From: an uncultured Lachnospiraceae bacterium
GTDB taxonomy: Bacteria; Bacillota; Clostridia; Lachnospirales; Lachnospiraceae
Direction of reading: 5' to 3'
DNA: 64,000 bases
Assembly: GCA_947173945.1 (NCBI GenBank)
Contig: CAMWGV010000006.1
Location: 1-64,000, forward strand
Of the stretch, positions 9,186 to 16,290 are shown piece after piece (position 1 is the first letter of the stretch; every line of letters starts with the position of its first letter). The position numbers and the translations under genes were made by a program. The notes under the pieces are model-generated. The model searched no databases and was not told where the DNA came from. It was given only the letters and a program-made list of their open reading frames with translations.

Positions 9186-9263
9186 ATCTCTACCGCCAAT
9201 ATAATTAAGTATAAATTCATCTTGTCAAAAATCATCGTATTAAAATGCTGATATCCTGCTATT

Positions 9264-9566
9264 TCACACCTCATAATCCATACATAGTCTTATCTCTGTA
9301 AACGGTCTGACATAAGTATTTGCAACGTTTACATGCTCAGGATGACTCTGATATCCTGCAAGTGCTTCCTTGTCAGAAAGAACACTGTCAAGCATCACGT
9401 CAGCATTGGATGAACCTAATGGATTAATAATTATATTTATATCCTCTAATCCCGAAATCTTTCCCTTTAAGCCCTCCAAGTTCCTTTTCATGTCTTCAAG
9501 TATCTTTTTCTTTTCATCCTCCCCTAAGGTTTCCTTAAGCTTCCATAAAATAACATGCTTTACCAT
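9264..9566 (-). CDS. Dabb-family (stress-responsive alpha/beta barrel) protein
   Basis: 100 residues. The opening VKHVILWKLKE and the ending with the NVANTYVRPFTEIRLCMDYEV strand are the hallmark of Dabb domain proteins, small dimeric ferredoxin-like barrels. Most bacterial members have no assigned function. I choose the ATG at 9566 because GGAGG lies seven bases before it; a longer frame from 9593 lacks a ribosome site. It follows the hydrogenase-like/HD-GYP gene after 27 bp and may be cotranscribed with it. Confidence 0.8.
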   Translation of the reverse strand: MVKHVILWKLKETLGEDEKKKILEDMKRNLEGLKGKISGLEDINIIINPLGSSNADVMLDSVLSDKEALAGYQSHPEHVNVANTYVRPFTEIRLCMDYEV

Positions 9567-9593
9567 TTTATATCCTCCTATATTTGTATCCAT

Positions 9594-11552
9594 TTATTGT
9601 ACCTGAATATCATCCTCAAAAGTGCCCTCTTCAATAAGCTCCAAAAGTATATCCACAATATGGGCATCTAACTGGGTTCCCGAAACCCGTTTCAGCTCAT
9701 CAATAATATGTTCCATTGGCATGCATTTCCTGTACGGACGGGTCGAATGCATAGCATCAAATGTATCTGCAACTGCAATAATTCTGGCAATCTGCGGAAT
9801 TTCCCTTTCCTGCTTTCCGTTCGGATACCCCTTTCCATCTACACGCTCATGATGGTACCCTGCGCCAAGTGCCAGATTCGGAAGGCTGTCAATTTCCTTT
9901 AAAATATCGTAACCATACTGTGCATGCTGCTTAATCATTTCATACTCACCATCTGTAAGCTTTCCCGGCTTATTTAAAATTTCTTCCGGTATTACAACCT
10001 TACCAATATCGTGAAGCAGGGCAATATGATAAATATTTTCAAGCTTTTTATCATTATATCCCATCTTCGTTGCAATCATCCTTGCATACTCTGCCACACG
10101 GAAGGAATGTCCCTTTGTATACTGATCCTTAAGGTCAATACTTTTTGCAAACGCACGTATCATCTGATTAATGAACAGCTCGCCTTCCTTTTCCTCCTTA
10201 ATCACCCGTTTTAATTCCTCATTTTGTTCTTTCATCTTGACAGAAAAAGCATGAAGTTCATCCTTCATATAATGAACACAGTTTTCCGGTATATTACTGC
10301 CATTGTAAATTGCTGCTGCCATTTCCAGACAATTTCCATATCCACATGCTCCACAATTAATATTCCTTTGTGCCCAGCTTTTTTTATTCATGGAAATGAA
10401 TATTTCATCCAATTCCTTGTCACTTGGCTCACGCAAAGAAATACTGGTAGATTTATCAGAATAGCTTCGCATAAAATCCCGAATATCCAATTCGGAAAAC
10501 TGCTTGTTAAACTGCTCTAAACGTTCCGCCGGAGTGAGCTTTTTTGAAAATGGATTTTCTTCATTGTTTTTCTTACAGCATTCTCTGATTTCCTGCAGAT
10601 TATAATAATTATCCTCAGAATAATTCTTTTCCGTTTCAATACCCGTTCCGTAAAGACAGCCTCTGTCACAGTTTAAAATATCAACCATAAACGGTAATCT
10701 CTGCCCTCTTGCCAACCTTTTTCTGTAATCCTCCAAAAAGGCATATGCACGCTTTTCTCCTTCTACCTGTCGTATAAATGCATCTTCACCACAAAACCAG
10801 TACACATTCTCTTTAAGCCCTCCCGGGGTTGGATAAACAGCTCCCAAACCATATTCTATCTCATCGGATGCATCTTTTCCAATGATATGATGCTTTCCTA
10901 CATACTCCATAAAATGGTTGAAGGTCAGATTATATGATACGTATCCATTCGTATTCGGGTCCGTAATCTCAATCTTTTTTGCAATACATGGACTGATAAA
11001 TGCCAGCTTATCCGTAATATGCATATATTTTTTTGCATAAATTGCCGTGCACAGCAAAGGACTATGAATCGGCATCAGCTTCTGTATCAAATCCGGTGCA
11101 TAATGCTCAATGTAATTAACTACTGCCGGACAAGGCTGTGAAATTCCGCCCTGTAGATCATGCTCAGAAATATAGTTGATATATCCCCATGTGGTAATGT
11201 CAGCACCAAAACTGACACTTATAATACGATTGACACCTAAATTTTTCAATCCACCCAATATAGAGGCATATTCCTCTGGATAATTCGCCTGAAATGACGG
11301 AGCCAGCAGCACAGATATCTGCTCGCCACGTTCTAAATCACGGAAAAACTGTTCCGTGTCATCATAATATTCTCTGGCATTATGCTCACAAACATCAAAG
11401 CATGCACCGCAACCGACACAATTTTCGCTATGTACCTCAATCCGCTGTCCAGCTTCTGCACGAACAGAATAATTTGCAGTAAGCACCGGACATACTGAAA
11501 TGCAACGATTACACCCCTGACATTTTTCATTTGTATAAACCAGCTGGCTCAT
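9594..11552 (-). CDS. [FeFe]-hydrogenase-like sensor fused to an HD-GYP phosphodiesterase
   Basis: 652 residues from the ATG at 11552, seven bases after AGGAGG. Residues 1-60 hold two [4Fe-4S] motifs (C11,14,17,21 and C45,48,51,55). About 76-305 is an [FeFe]-hydrogenase H-domain that keeps the four H-cluster cysteines: C141 in SQPCPAV, C189 in SPCIAKK, and C295 and C299 in NCDRGC. The catalytic proton-transfer Cys next to the first ligand is replaced by P140. A further Fe-S motif follows (C400, C403, C408, C425), then a coiled linker and an HD-GYP domain (about 460-650) with LLHDIGK and HHERVDGKGYP. HD-GYP enzymes hydrolyse cyclic di-GMP. The loss of the proton-relay Cys argues for sensing H2 or redox state and not for turnover, as in sensory hydrogenases. 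Rubredoxin and rubrerythrin genes lie just upstream. Confidence 0.85.
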   Translation of the reverse strand: MSQLVYTNEKCQGCNRCISVCPVLTANYSVRAEAGQRIEVHSENCVGCGACFDVCEHNAREYYDDTEQFFRDLERGEQISVLLAPSFQANYPEEYASILGGLKNLGVNRIISVSFGADITTWGYINYISEHDLQGGISQPCPAVVNYIEHYAPDLIQKLMPIHSPLLCTAIYAKKYMHITDKLAFISPCIAKKIEITDPNTNGYVSYNLTFNHFMEYVGKHHIIGKDASDEIEYGLGAVYPTPGGLKENVYWFCGEDAFIRQVEGEKRAYAFLEDYRKRLARGQRLPFMVDILNCDRGCLYGTGIETEKNYSEDNYYNLQEIRECCKKNNEENPFSKKLTPAERLEQFNKQFSELDIRDFMRSYSDKSTSISLREPSDKELDEIFISMNKKSWAQRNINCGACGYGNCLEMAAAIYNGSNIPENCVHYMKDELHAFSVKMKEQNEELKRVIKEEKEGELFINQMIRAFAKSIDLKDQYTKGHSFRVAEYARMIATKMGYNDKKLENIYHIALLHDIGKVVIPEEILNKPGKLTDGEYEMIKQHAQYGYDILKEIDSLPNLALGAGYHHERVDGKGYPNGKQEREIPQIARIIAVADTFDAMHSTRPYRKCMPMEHIIDELKRVSGTQLDAHIVDILLELIEEGTFEDDIQVQ

Positions 11553-11593
11553 TATGCTCCTCCTTGCTTCGTTGGGTCTCAAGTCTTGGGCCT

Positions 11594-11681
11594 TGCCCTA
11601 AGGAATCCTACTGCTTCGCAGGGCACGGTCCTTCGGCCCTTGCTATGTCCTCCCAACTTCGTTGGGTCTCTCCTTAGGGCA
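11594..11681. repeat. palindromic repeat block TGCCCTAAGGA ... TCCTTAGGGCA
   Basis: A perfect 11-bp inverted repeat (TGCCCTAAGGA at 11594, TCCTTAGGGCA at 11671) encloses CTGCTTCGCAG and GGTCCTTCGGCCC-type hairpins and a CTTCGTTGGGTCT string that also occurs just outside at about 11568. The layout matches the TGTCCTGAGG repeats at 49.6, 53.4 and 56.2 kb. It lies in the leader of the hydrogenase-like/HD-GYP gene. Confidence 0.7.
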
Positions 11682-11772
11682 TATTATACCATATCGTCAA
11701 TCGTAGATTGGCGATGCACTATTTGCGATGTTTTTTCGCAAAGTATAATGTGCGTTTACGCACATTATACCA
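11679..11772. repeat. 94-bp triple-hairpin repeat, copy 1
   Basis: Differs from the copy at 54827-54920 at only three positions. It contains three consecutive hairpins: CGTCAATC with GATTGGCG, TTGCGA with TCGCAA, and the perfect TATAATGTGCG/CGCACATTATA around TTTA. It sits in the gap between the rubredoxin terminator and the hydrogenase-like/HD-GYP gene. The function is not known; it is an interspersed repeat that would fold in RNA or single-stranded DNA. Confidence 0.85.
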
Positions 11773-11795
11773 TGTAAAATATAGAATTGTAAATC

Positions 11796-11833
11796 AAAAA
11801 GGGAACGAACCATTTCTGATTCATTCCCTCTTT
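11796..11833 (-). terminator. terminator after rubredoxin
   Basis: The arms GGGAACGAA and TTCATTCCC form a hairpin that reads into a T run on the minus strand, 11 bases past the rubredoxin stop codon. Confidence 0.7.
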
Positions 11834-11843
11834 CATACATAAT

Positions 11844-12017
11844 TTAGTTGTAGTTGTCAATGCAAGCCTGAAACATATCCTTGCTTATACCGCACATAGG
11901 ACAACACCAATCATCCGGTAAATCCTCGAATGCTGTGCCCGGAGCAATACCGTGTTCAGGGTCACCTTTTTCAGGGTCATAAGTATACCCGCATGGATTA
12001 CAAAAGTATTTTTGCAT
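11844..12017 (-). CDS. rubredoxin
   Basis: A 57-residue gene that I translated by hand. The two iron-binding knuckles are [11 protein letters not shown] near the start and [13 protein letters not shown] near the end, with the family string [17 protein letters not shown] between and around them. It binds one iron through four cysteines and passes single electrons in the cytoplasm, typically to rubrerythrins or oxygen-reducing flavoproteins. An AAGGAG site lies ten bases before the ATG. It is flanked by the rubrerythrin gene upstream and the hydrogenase-like sensor downstream, so it may be the electron donor for the rubrerythrin. Confidence 0.95.
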   Translation of the reverse strand: MQKYFCNPCGYTYDPEKGDPEHGIAPGTAFEDLPDDWCCPMCGISKDMFQACIDNYN

Positions 12018-12131
12018 AATTGTGCATCTCCTTTTCTTGTTGTAATTTCATTATTTTTATAGTTAAGTTTATTTACAAGCCTTGCTCCATTCACGCACTC
12101 ACGTGCGTTTCATGGACGGCTGGCGCCGTAT

Positions 12132-12187
12132 AATAAGACAAAAACAGCTCTTTGCAAGTAAACTTGCAGACTGTTTTTGGTCTTATT
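12132..12187 (-). terminator. long stem-loop after reverse rubrerythrin
   Basis: AATAAGAC and GTCTTATT form the base, with AAAACAG/CTGTTTT and TTGCAAGT/ACTTGCA higher in the stem. It starts 15 bases beyond the rubrerythrin stop and probably ends or slows transcription before rubredoxin. Confidence 0.6.
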
Positions 12188-12201
12188 GCATGGCTTGTAG
12201 C

Positions 12202-12741
12202 TTAACCAAAGTATCTCTTAAGAAGTCCTTCAAATGCTTTTCCGTGTCTTGCCTCATCTCTTGCCATCTCATGTACAGTGTCATGGATTGCATCAAGGTT
12301 TGCAGCCTTTGCTCTCTTTGCAAGATCAGTCTTTCCTGCTGTTGCTCCGTTTTCAGCAGCAACTCTGAGCTCAAGGTTCTTCTTTGTGCTGTCTGTTACA
12401 ACCTCTCCAAGAAGCTCAGCAAACTTAGCTGCATGCTCTGCCTCTTCATATGCTGCCTTCTCGTAGTACATACCTACTTCCGGATAACCCTCTCTGTATG
12501 CAACTCTTGCCATAGCAAGATACATACCTACCTCAGAACACTCGCCTTCAAAATTGCTTCTGAGATCTGCAACGATGTCCTCACTTACTCCTTTCGCAAC
12601 ACCTACAACGTGCTCTGCTGCCCATGACAAGTCTCCATCCTGTGCATTAAACTTAGAAGCTGGTGCCTTACATACAGGACAAACCTCCGGTACAGTCTCA
12701 CCCTCATAAACATATCCACATACTCCACATACAAACTTCAT
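12202..12741 (-). CDS. reverse rubrerythrin (NADH peroxidase type)
   Basis: 179 residues from the ATG at 12741, placed after GGAG. The rubredoxin domain is at the N-terminus (C5, C8, C21, C24), the reverse of classical rubrerythrin. It is followed by a ferritin-like di-iron domain with [32 protein letters not shown] and [13 protein letters not shown], supplying the Glu and His ligands. Reverse rubrerythrins of clostridia reduce hydrogen peroxide (and indirectly O2) with electrons from NADH through rubredoxin-type carriers. A rubredoxin gene follows. Control is visible upstream: a strong promoter and a Fur/PerR-type palindrome just after the expected transcription start. Confidence 0.93.
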   Translation of the reverse strand: MKFVCGVCGYVYEGETVPEVCPVCKAPASKFNAQDGDLSWAAEHVVGVAKGVSEDIVADLRSNFEGECSEVGMYLAMARVAYREGYPEVGMYYEKAAYEEAEHAAKFAELLGEVVTDSTKKNLELRVAAENGATAGKTDLAKRAKAANLDAIHDTVHEMARDEARHGKAFEGLLKRYFG

Positions 12742-12774
12742 ATTACTTTCTCCTTTCACATACATGTTATATCT

Positions 12775-12795
12775 TAATAATGATAATCATTATTA
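12775..12795 (-). promoter_or_regulatory. Fur/PerR-type operator
   Basis: A perfect palindrome with ten-base arms TAATAATGAT and ATCATTATTA around one central base. It resembles both the Fur box (GATAATGATAATCATTATC type) and PerR boxes. It lies between the promoter (-10 at 12809-12814) and the rubrerythrin start codon, so a bound repressor would block transcription. Given the peroxide-removing product, PerR is the more likely owner; this is inference. Confidence 0.75.
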
Positions 12796-12808
12796 TTTAT
12801 CTTAAATA

Positions 12809-12837
12809 AATATATCACAGTTAAAAAACACTGTCAA
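12809..12837 (-). promoter_or_regulatory. promoter of the rubrerythrin gene
   Basis: On the minus strand TTGACA (12837-12832), a 17-base spacer and TATATT (12814-12809) form a near-consensus sigma-A promoter about 70 bp upstream of the rubrerythrin ATG. Confidence 0.8.
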
Positions 12838-12858
12838 CATTGATTTTTAAATTTTTAA

Positions 12859-14223
12859 TCAGCCTCTCATATTACTGACAATCTCATTTAATTTCATGCC
12901 ATTAGAGCCTTTTATCAGGACAACATCATCCGGCATCATAACTGTCATGAGATAAAGTGCAACTTCTCCATTGTCCTTAAAGGAATAGCATTTTATATCT
13001 GACTCAGAATCCTCCACAGCTTTCCTGATTGACTGAGACAGTTCACCTACAACTACTAACTCATCAATAGGCTTATCTGCAAGAAACCTGCCAACATCAT
13101 AATGATATTTTTCGCTATTTTCTCCAAGCTCAAACATATCACCCAAAACTGCTATTTTTTTACCACTATTATTCATATCCGCAAGAACACTTATGCTTGC
13201 TTTCATTGAATCAGGGCTTGCATTATAGGTATCATCAATTATCGTGTATTTTCCCGGAATTGATATCAGTTTTTGTCGTATTCCTGCAAAACTGTCAAAG
13301 CCCTTTGCCGCATCGGTAAGTGAAAGGCCCATATAATCGGCAATTGCCATACCAACAAGTGAATTACTTACATTATGCTTTCCAAGTGCATTTAACACTA
13401 CCGGAACACGTACATCTCCGTGAACATAATCATACTTTATCTTATAGTCCTCCATACGGACATTTTCTGCACGGTACTCACATTTTTCGGATAATCCATA
13501 ATAATAGGTTTTAACATCTGTCTTACCTTTCAGTTCCTTTAACAGAGGGTCATCACCATTTAAAAATAATACACCATCCCGGTTCATTGACTCTGTAATT
13601 GCAAGCTTTTCCCTTCGAATGTTTTCCTGCGTTTTGAGATGTTCTATGTGTGCAACTCCTATAACAGTAATTACACATATATCCGGTCTGACGATACGGG
13701 AAAGATTGCTCATTTCTCCTACCTCACTCATTCCCATCTCAAGGACAGCCACCTGTGCCGATTTTGTAGTTCTTGTTATTGTTACCGGCACCCCAACCTG
13801 TGAATTATAATTTCCCGATGTCTGATATACATCAATACATCCTGCAAGTGCAGTTGATATCATTTCTCGTGTCGTGGTCTTTCCAACACTGCCCGTAACT
13901 CCAACAATAGGAATATTAAGCCTGTTTCTTATGTATGCTCCTATATCCTGCAATGCCTTAAGTGTGTCTGTAACCTGAATATAAGGCTTATCAGAAATAA
14001 CAACCACGCTGTGGTGCTGTGTAAGTGTTGCTGCACATGTCTCCATTGCACTCTCGATAAATCTGTGGGCATCTATACGTTCCCCTACAATAGGTACGAA
14101 CAAATCCCCCTCTTTTACATCTCTTGAATCTATACAGACATCCTTTATTTCAACATTTTCATCTCCGGCAAGAAGCCTTCCACCAGTTGCCTCCAATATA
14201 TCCTTAACTTTTATATTATACAC
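12859..14223 (-). CDS. murF: UDP-N-acetylmuramoyl-tripeptide--D-alanyl-D-alanine ligase
   Basis: 454 residues, a three-domain Mur ligase. It adds D-Ala-D-Ala to UDP-MurNAc-tripeptide with ATP, the last cytoplasmic step of the peptidoglycan stem peptide. The N-terminal domain carries DSRDVKEGDLFVPIVGER, the central domain has the P-loop GVTGSVGKTTTREMI, then TSGNYNSQVGVP and VLEMGMSEVGEM, and the C-terminal domain has IIDDTYNASPDSMKASI and AVLGDMFELG. The NASPDS string separates MurF from MurE. The start is GTG, six bases after AAGGAG. Confidence 0.95.
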   Translation of the reverse strand: MYNIKVKDILEATGGRLLAGDENVEIKDVCIDSRDVKEGDLFVPIVGERIDAHRFIESAMETCAATLTQHHSVVVISDKPYIQVTDTLKALQDIGAYIRNRLNIPIVGVTGSVGKTTTREMISTALAGCIDVYQTSGNYNSQVGVPVTITRTTKSAQVAVLEMGMSEVGEMSNLSRIVRPDICVITVIGVAHIEHLKTQENIRREKLAITESMNRDGVLFLNGDDPLLKELKGKTDVKTYYYGLSEKCEYRAENVRMEDYKIKYDYVHGDVRVPVVLNALGKHNVSNSLVGMAIADYMGLSLTDAAKGFDSFAGIRQKLISIPGKYTIIDDTYNASPDSMKASISVLADMNNSGKKIAVLGDMFELGENSEKYHYDVGRFLADKPIDELVVVGELSQSIRKAVEDSESDIKCYSFKDNGEVALYLMTVMMPDDVVLIKGSNGMKLNEIVSNMRG

Positions 14224-14242
14224 GTCATACTCCTTATTTCTC

Positions 14243-14797
14243 TTAGCATTTAACTGTATATACTATTTTACTCGCCAATTCTTCTGCTGTGCCTGCCCCC
14301 TTTAAAAGTCCGACAAGGGCAAGTCCGAAATCAATTGCTGTTCCAAGACCTCTGCTTGTAATTATATTTCCGTCAATCACTACCTTGTCCTGAAGCTTAT
14401 TTGCACCTAAAAGTCCATCCTCCATGCCAGGATAACAGGTTGCATTTTTCCCCTCAAGAAGTCCCATCTCTCCATATACAGTAGGTGCTGCACATATTGC
14501 AGCAATATATTTTCCAGCATCATTATGCTTTCTTATCATATCTGCCAGACCCTTGTGTGCTTTTAAATTCGGTGTTCCCGGAACTCCACCCGGAAGAACG
14601 ATTACCTCTGCACCATCGTCCGCATCCTCAAACAGCTTGTCCATTTTTACTGTAACATTATGTGAGCTTGTTACATTTAAATCTCCAGTCACAGAAACCA
14701 TATCTGTCTCAATGCCGGCTCTCCTTAATAAATCAACAACTGTAAGTGCCTCCACTTCTTCATATCCCGTTGCAAAAAAAACATTAACTCTGCTCAT
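14243..14797 (-). CDS. DJ-1/PfpI family protein (ThiJ-like)
   Basis: 184 residues with the class I glutamine-amidotransferase-like fold. The nucleophile elbow is AAICAAPTVYGEMGLL with C102, and the conserved Glu of GYEEVEALTVVDLLRRAG lies near residue 14. VLPGGVPGTPNLKAH and SRGLGTAIDFGLALV are further family strings. Members act as chaperone/deglycase-like or redox-stress proteins; the exact role of this one is open. I start at the ATG at 14797 because GGAGGAG precedes it; the frame continues upstream to 14881 without a ribosome site. MurF follows after 19 bp. Confidence 0.88.
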   Translation of the reverse strand: MSRVNVFFATGYEEVEALTVVDLLRRAGIETDMVSVTGDLNVTSSHNVTVKMDKLFEDADDGAEVIVLPGGVPGTPNLKAHKGLADMIRKHNDAGKYIAAICAAPTVYGEMGLLEGKNATCYPGMEDGLLGANKLQDKVVIDGNIITSRGLGTAIDFGLALVGLLKGAGTAEELASKIVYTVKC

Positions 14798-15022
14798 AGC
14801 GCTCCTCCATCCTATAATTAAAAATATTTTAGGAACAAAGTTTCCTATAAAATAAAAATATGTCTTTATAAGAATTTTCATATTGTATATAATATATCAT
14901 AAACCAATTTCTGTCAAAATCATTTCATGATGTATACCTCTATATAAATGGGTATTTAATTGTACAGCTACAAGTAACTGAATTTCGATTTTTTAATATT
15001 AAATAATAAGGAGCAGCTTTAA

Positions 15023-15550
15023 ATGAACAACATGGAAATAGAAAAAAAATATCTTATAAACCGGCTTCCGGACAAGCTTGATGACTATGTACATCACCAC
15101 ATTGAACAGGGGTATGTGTGCACGCATCCTGTAATCCGCATAAGAAAAAAGCTTACATATAAATCTGGAAGCTTAATCGGTCAAAAACTTATTCTTACAA
15201 TAAAGGGTGATGGTATGCTGTCTCGCCGTGAATTTGAGCTTGAGATTGACGACAGCTCATTCGACTGCCTGTCACAAAAGGTTTCAGGAAATATTATCTC
15301 CAAAAACCGATATGAAATACCTCTTGAAAATAACTTAATGCTTGAGTTAGATATTTTTGACGGATTATTCAAAGGGCTCATTATAGGAGAAATAGAATTT
15401 CCGGATGAAGAAATGGCAAAAAAATATAACCCCCCTGATTACATTGGCAGAGAGGTTACATTTGATGAACGGTTTCATAACAGCATATTAAGCTCAATGT
15501 CGGAATCTGATATATCAGACCTGCTTACCCTGATGAATAATTGCAACTGA
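15023..15550 (+). CDS. CYTH-domain protein (triphosphate tunnel metalloenzyme)
   Basis: 175 residues. The ExExK signature is MEIEKKYLINRLP at the N-terminus, followed by alternating basic and acidic strands (VIRIRKKL, LILTIKGDG, REFELEID, NRYEIPL, LMLELDIF, IIGEIEFPDEE) that form the eight-stranded tunnel. A GREVTFDERFHN segment near the end is typical of the bacterial ygiF/TTM group. Such proteins hydrolyse inorganic tripolyphosphate or related triphosphates with Mg2+ or Mn2+. It is the first plus-strand gene in the window. Its last 36 bases overlap, in opposite orientation, the end of the next membrane-protein gene. Confidence 0.88.
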   Translation: MNNMEIEKKYLINRLPDKLDDYVHHHIEQGYVCTHPVIRIRKKLTYKSGSLIGQKLILTIKGDGMLSRREFELEIDDSSFDCLSQKVSGNIISKNRYEIPLENNLMLELDIFDGLFKGLIIGEIEFPDEEMAKKYNPPDYIGREVTFDERFHNSILSSMSESDISDLLTLMNNCN

Positions 15551-16288
15551 CATCGTTATCATATTGATTGAAATAAAAAAACCTACAAGGCTTACAATGA
15601 TTGCCGGCATAAGTCCGATTGCTGCATTAAAGTTTACAAGTATCATGCCTAATGTCTGTCCATAAAAGCACAGCATAAATACCTGGCCATATGTCAAGCC
15701 AAGCTCCATTCGTTTATTCATGGAATTGATACAAATGCTGAATACAAGTGCAAAAAAGCCATATTTGATAAAAAATCCTATACACGTTGATATAAATATT
15801 ATTACAAGATACATGTATATACCTGGAATATAGCTAACTAACATATTGTTATCCAGGCCATCCGGCAGTAATCCTGTTAACGAAATCGTTTTATAATCTG
15901 AAACCTTCCTGTCGGACACAATTGCCAAACGCATATTTTTTGAACCAATTGCAAAATATGCGCCACTCTTATTCATCTTTTCATCTGTAACAGTTTCCGT
16001 CTCTGTGTCGATAAGAATATGTGCTCCACCTACAATCATTTCAAATGGCTTATCTATAGACAATGCCCCGTCCTGATATTTAATATTACCCATATTTTGG
16101 GTAAACAGCTTTTCGAATCCTCCAAAGCCTGTTATATATGCACCTGTTGGTACTGCAAATGTAACGATTCCAAGTACAAACATCAATACAACGATAAAAA
16201 GGACTGATTTTTTTCTTTTCAGCTTAATCATTTCCTTATATCTTGATGGTTTGAACATTGCGTATACTATTTGTTCTGAAAGTGTCAA
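15515..16288 (-). CDS. DUF1189-like membrane protein
   Basis: 257 residues. It has one N-terminal membrane helix (about 28-48), an extracytoplasmic stretch of about 110 residues, then four C-terminal helices. The opening with YAMFKPSRYKEMIKLKRKKS and the large outer loop ending in several helices are what I associate with DUF1189; function unknown. The start codon is TTG, eight bases after AAGGAG. It begins two bases after the stop of the kinase-like gene and so is surely in its operon. The 3' end overlaps the convergent CYTH gene by 36 bp. Confidence 0.65.
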   Translation of the reverse strand: MTLSEQIVYAMFKPSRYKEMIKLKRKKSVLFIVVLMFVLGIVTFAVPTGAYITGFGGFEKLFTQNMGNIKYQDGALSIDKPFEMIVGGAHILIDTETETVTDEKMNKSGAYFAIGSKNMRLAIVSDRKVSDYKTISLTGLLPDGLDNNMLVSYIPGIYMYLVIIFISTCIGFFIKYGFFALVFSICINSMNKRMELGLTYGQVFMLCFYGQTLGMILVNFNAAIGLMPAIIVSLVGFFISINMITMSVAIIHQGKQV

Positions 16289-16290
16289 TG

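Noticed and set aside
9567-9593. N-terminal extension of the Dabb protein
   Set aside because: Nine extra codons lack a ribosome site; GGAGG lies before the ATG at 9566.
11885-12094. 69-codon minus-strand frame overlapping rubredoxin
   Set aside because: It overlaps the true rubredoxin gene in another frame, and the rubredoxin motifs and ribosome site are clear.
12082-12627. 181-codon plus-strand open frame opposite rubrerythrin
   Set aside because: It is antisense to a well-supported gene, has no ribosome site and no recognisable features.
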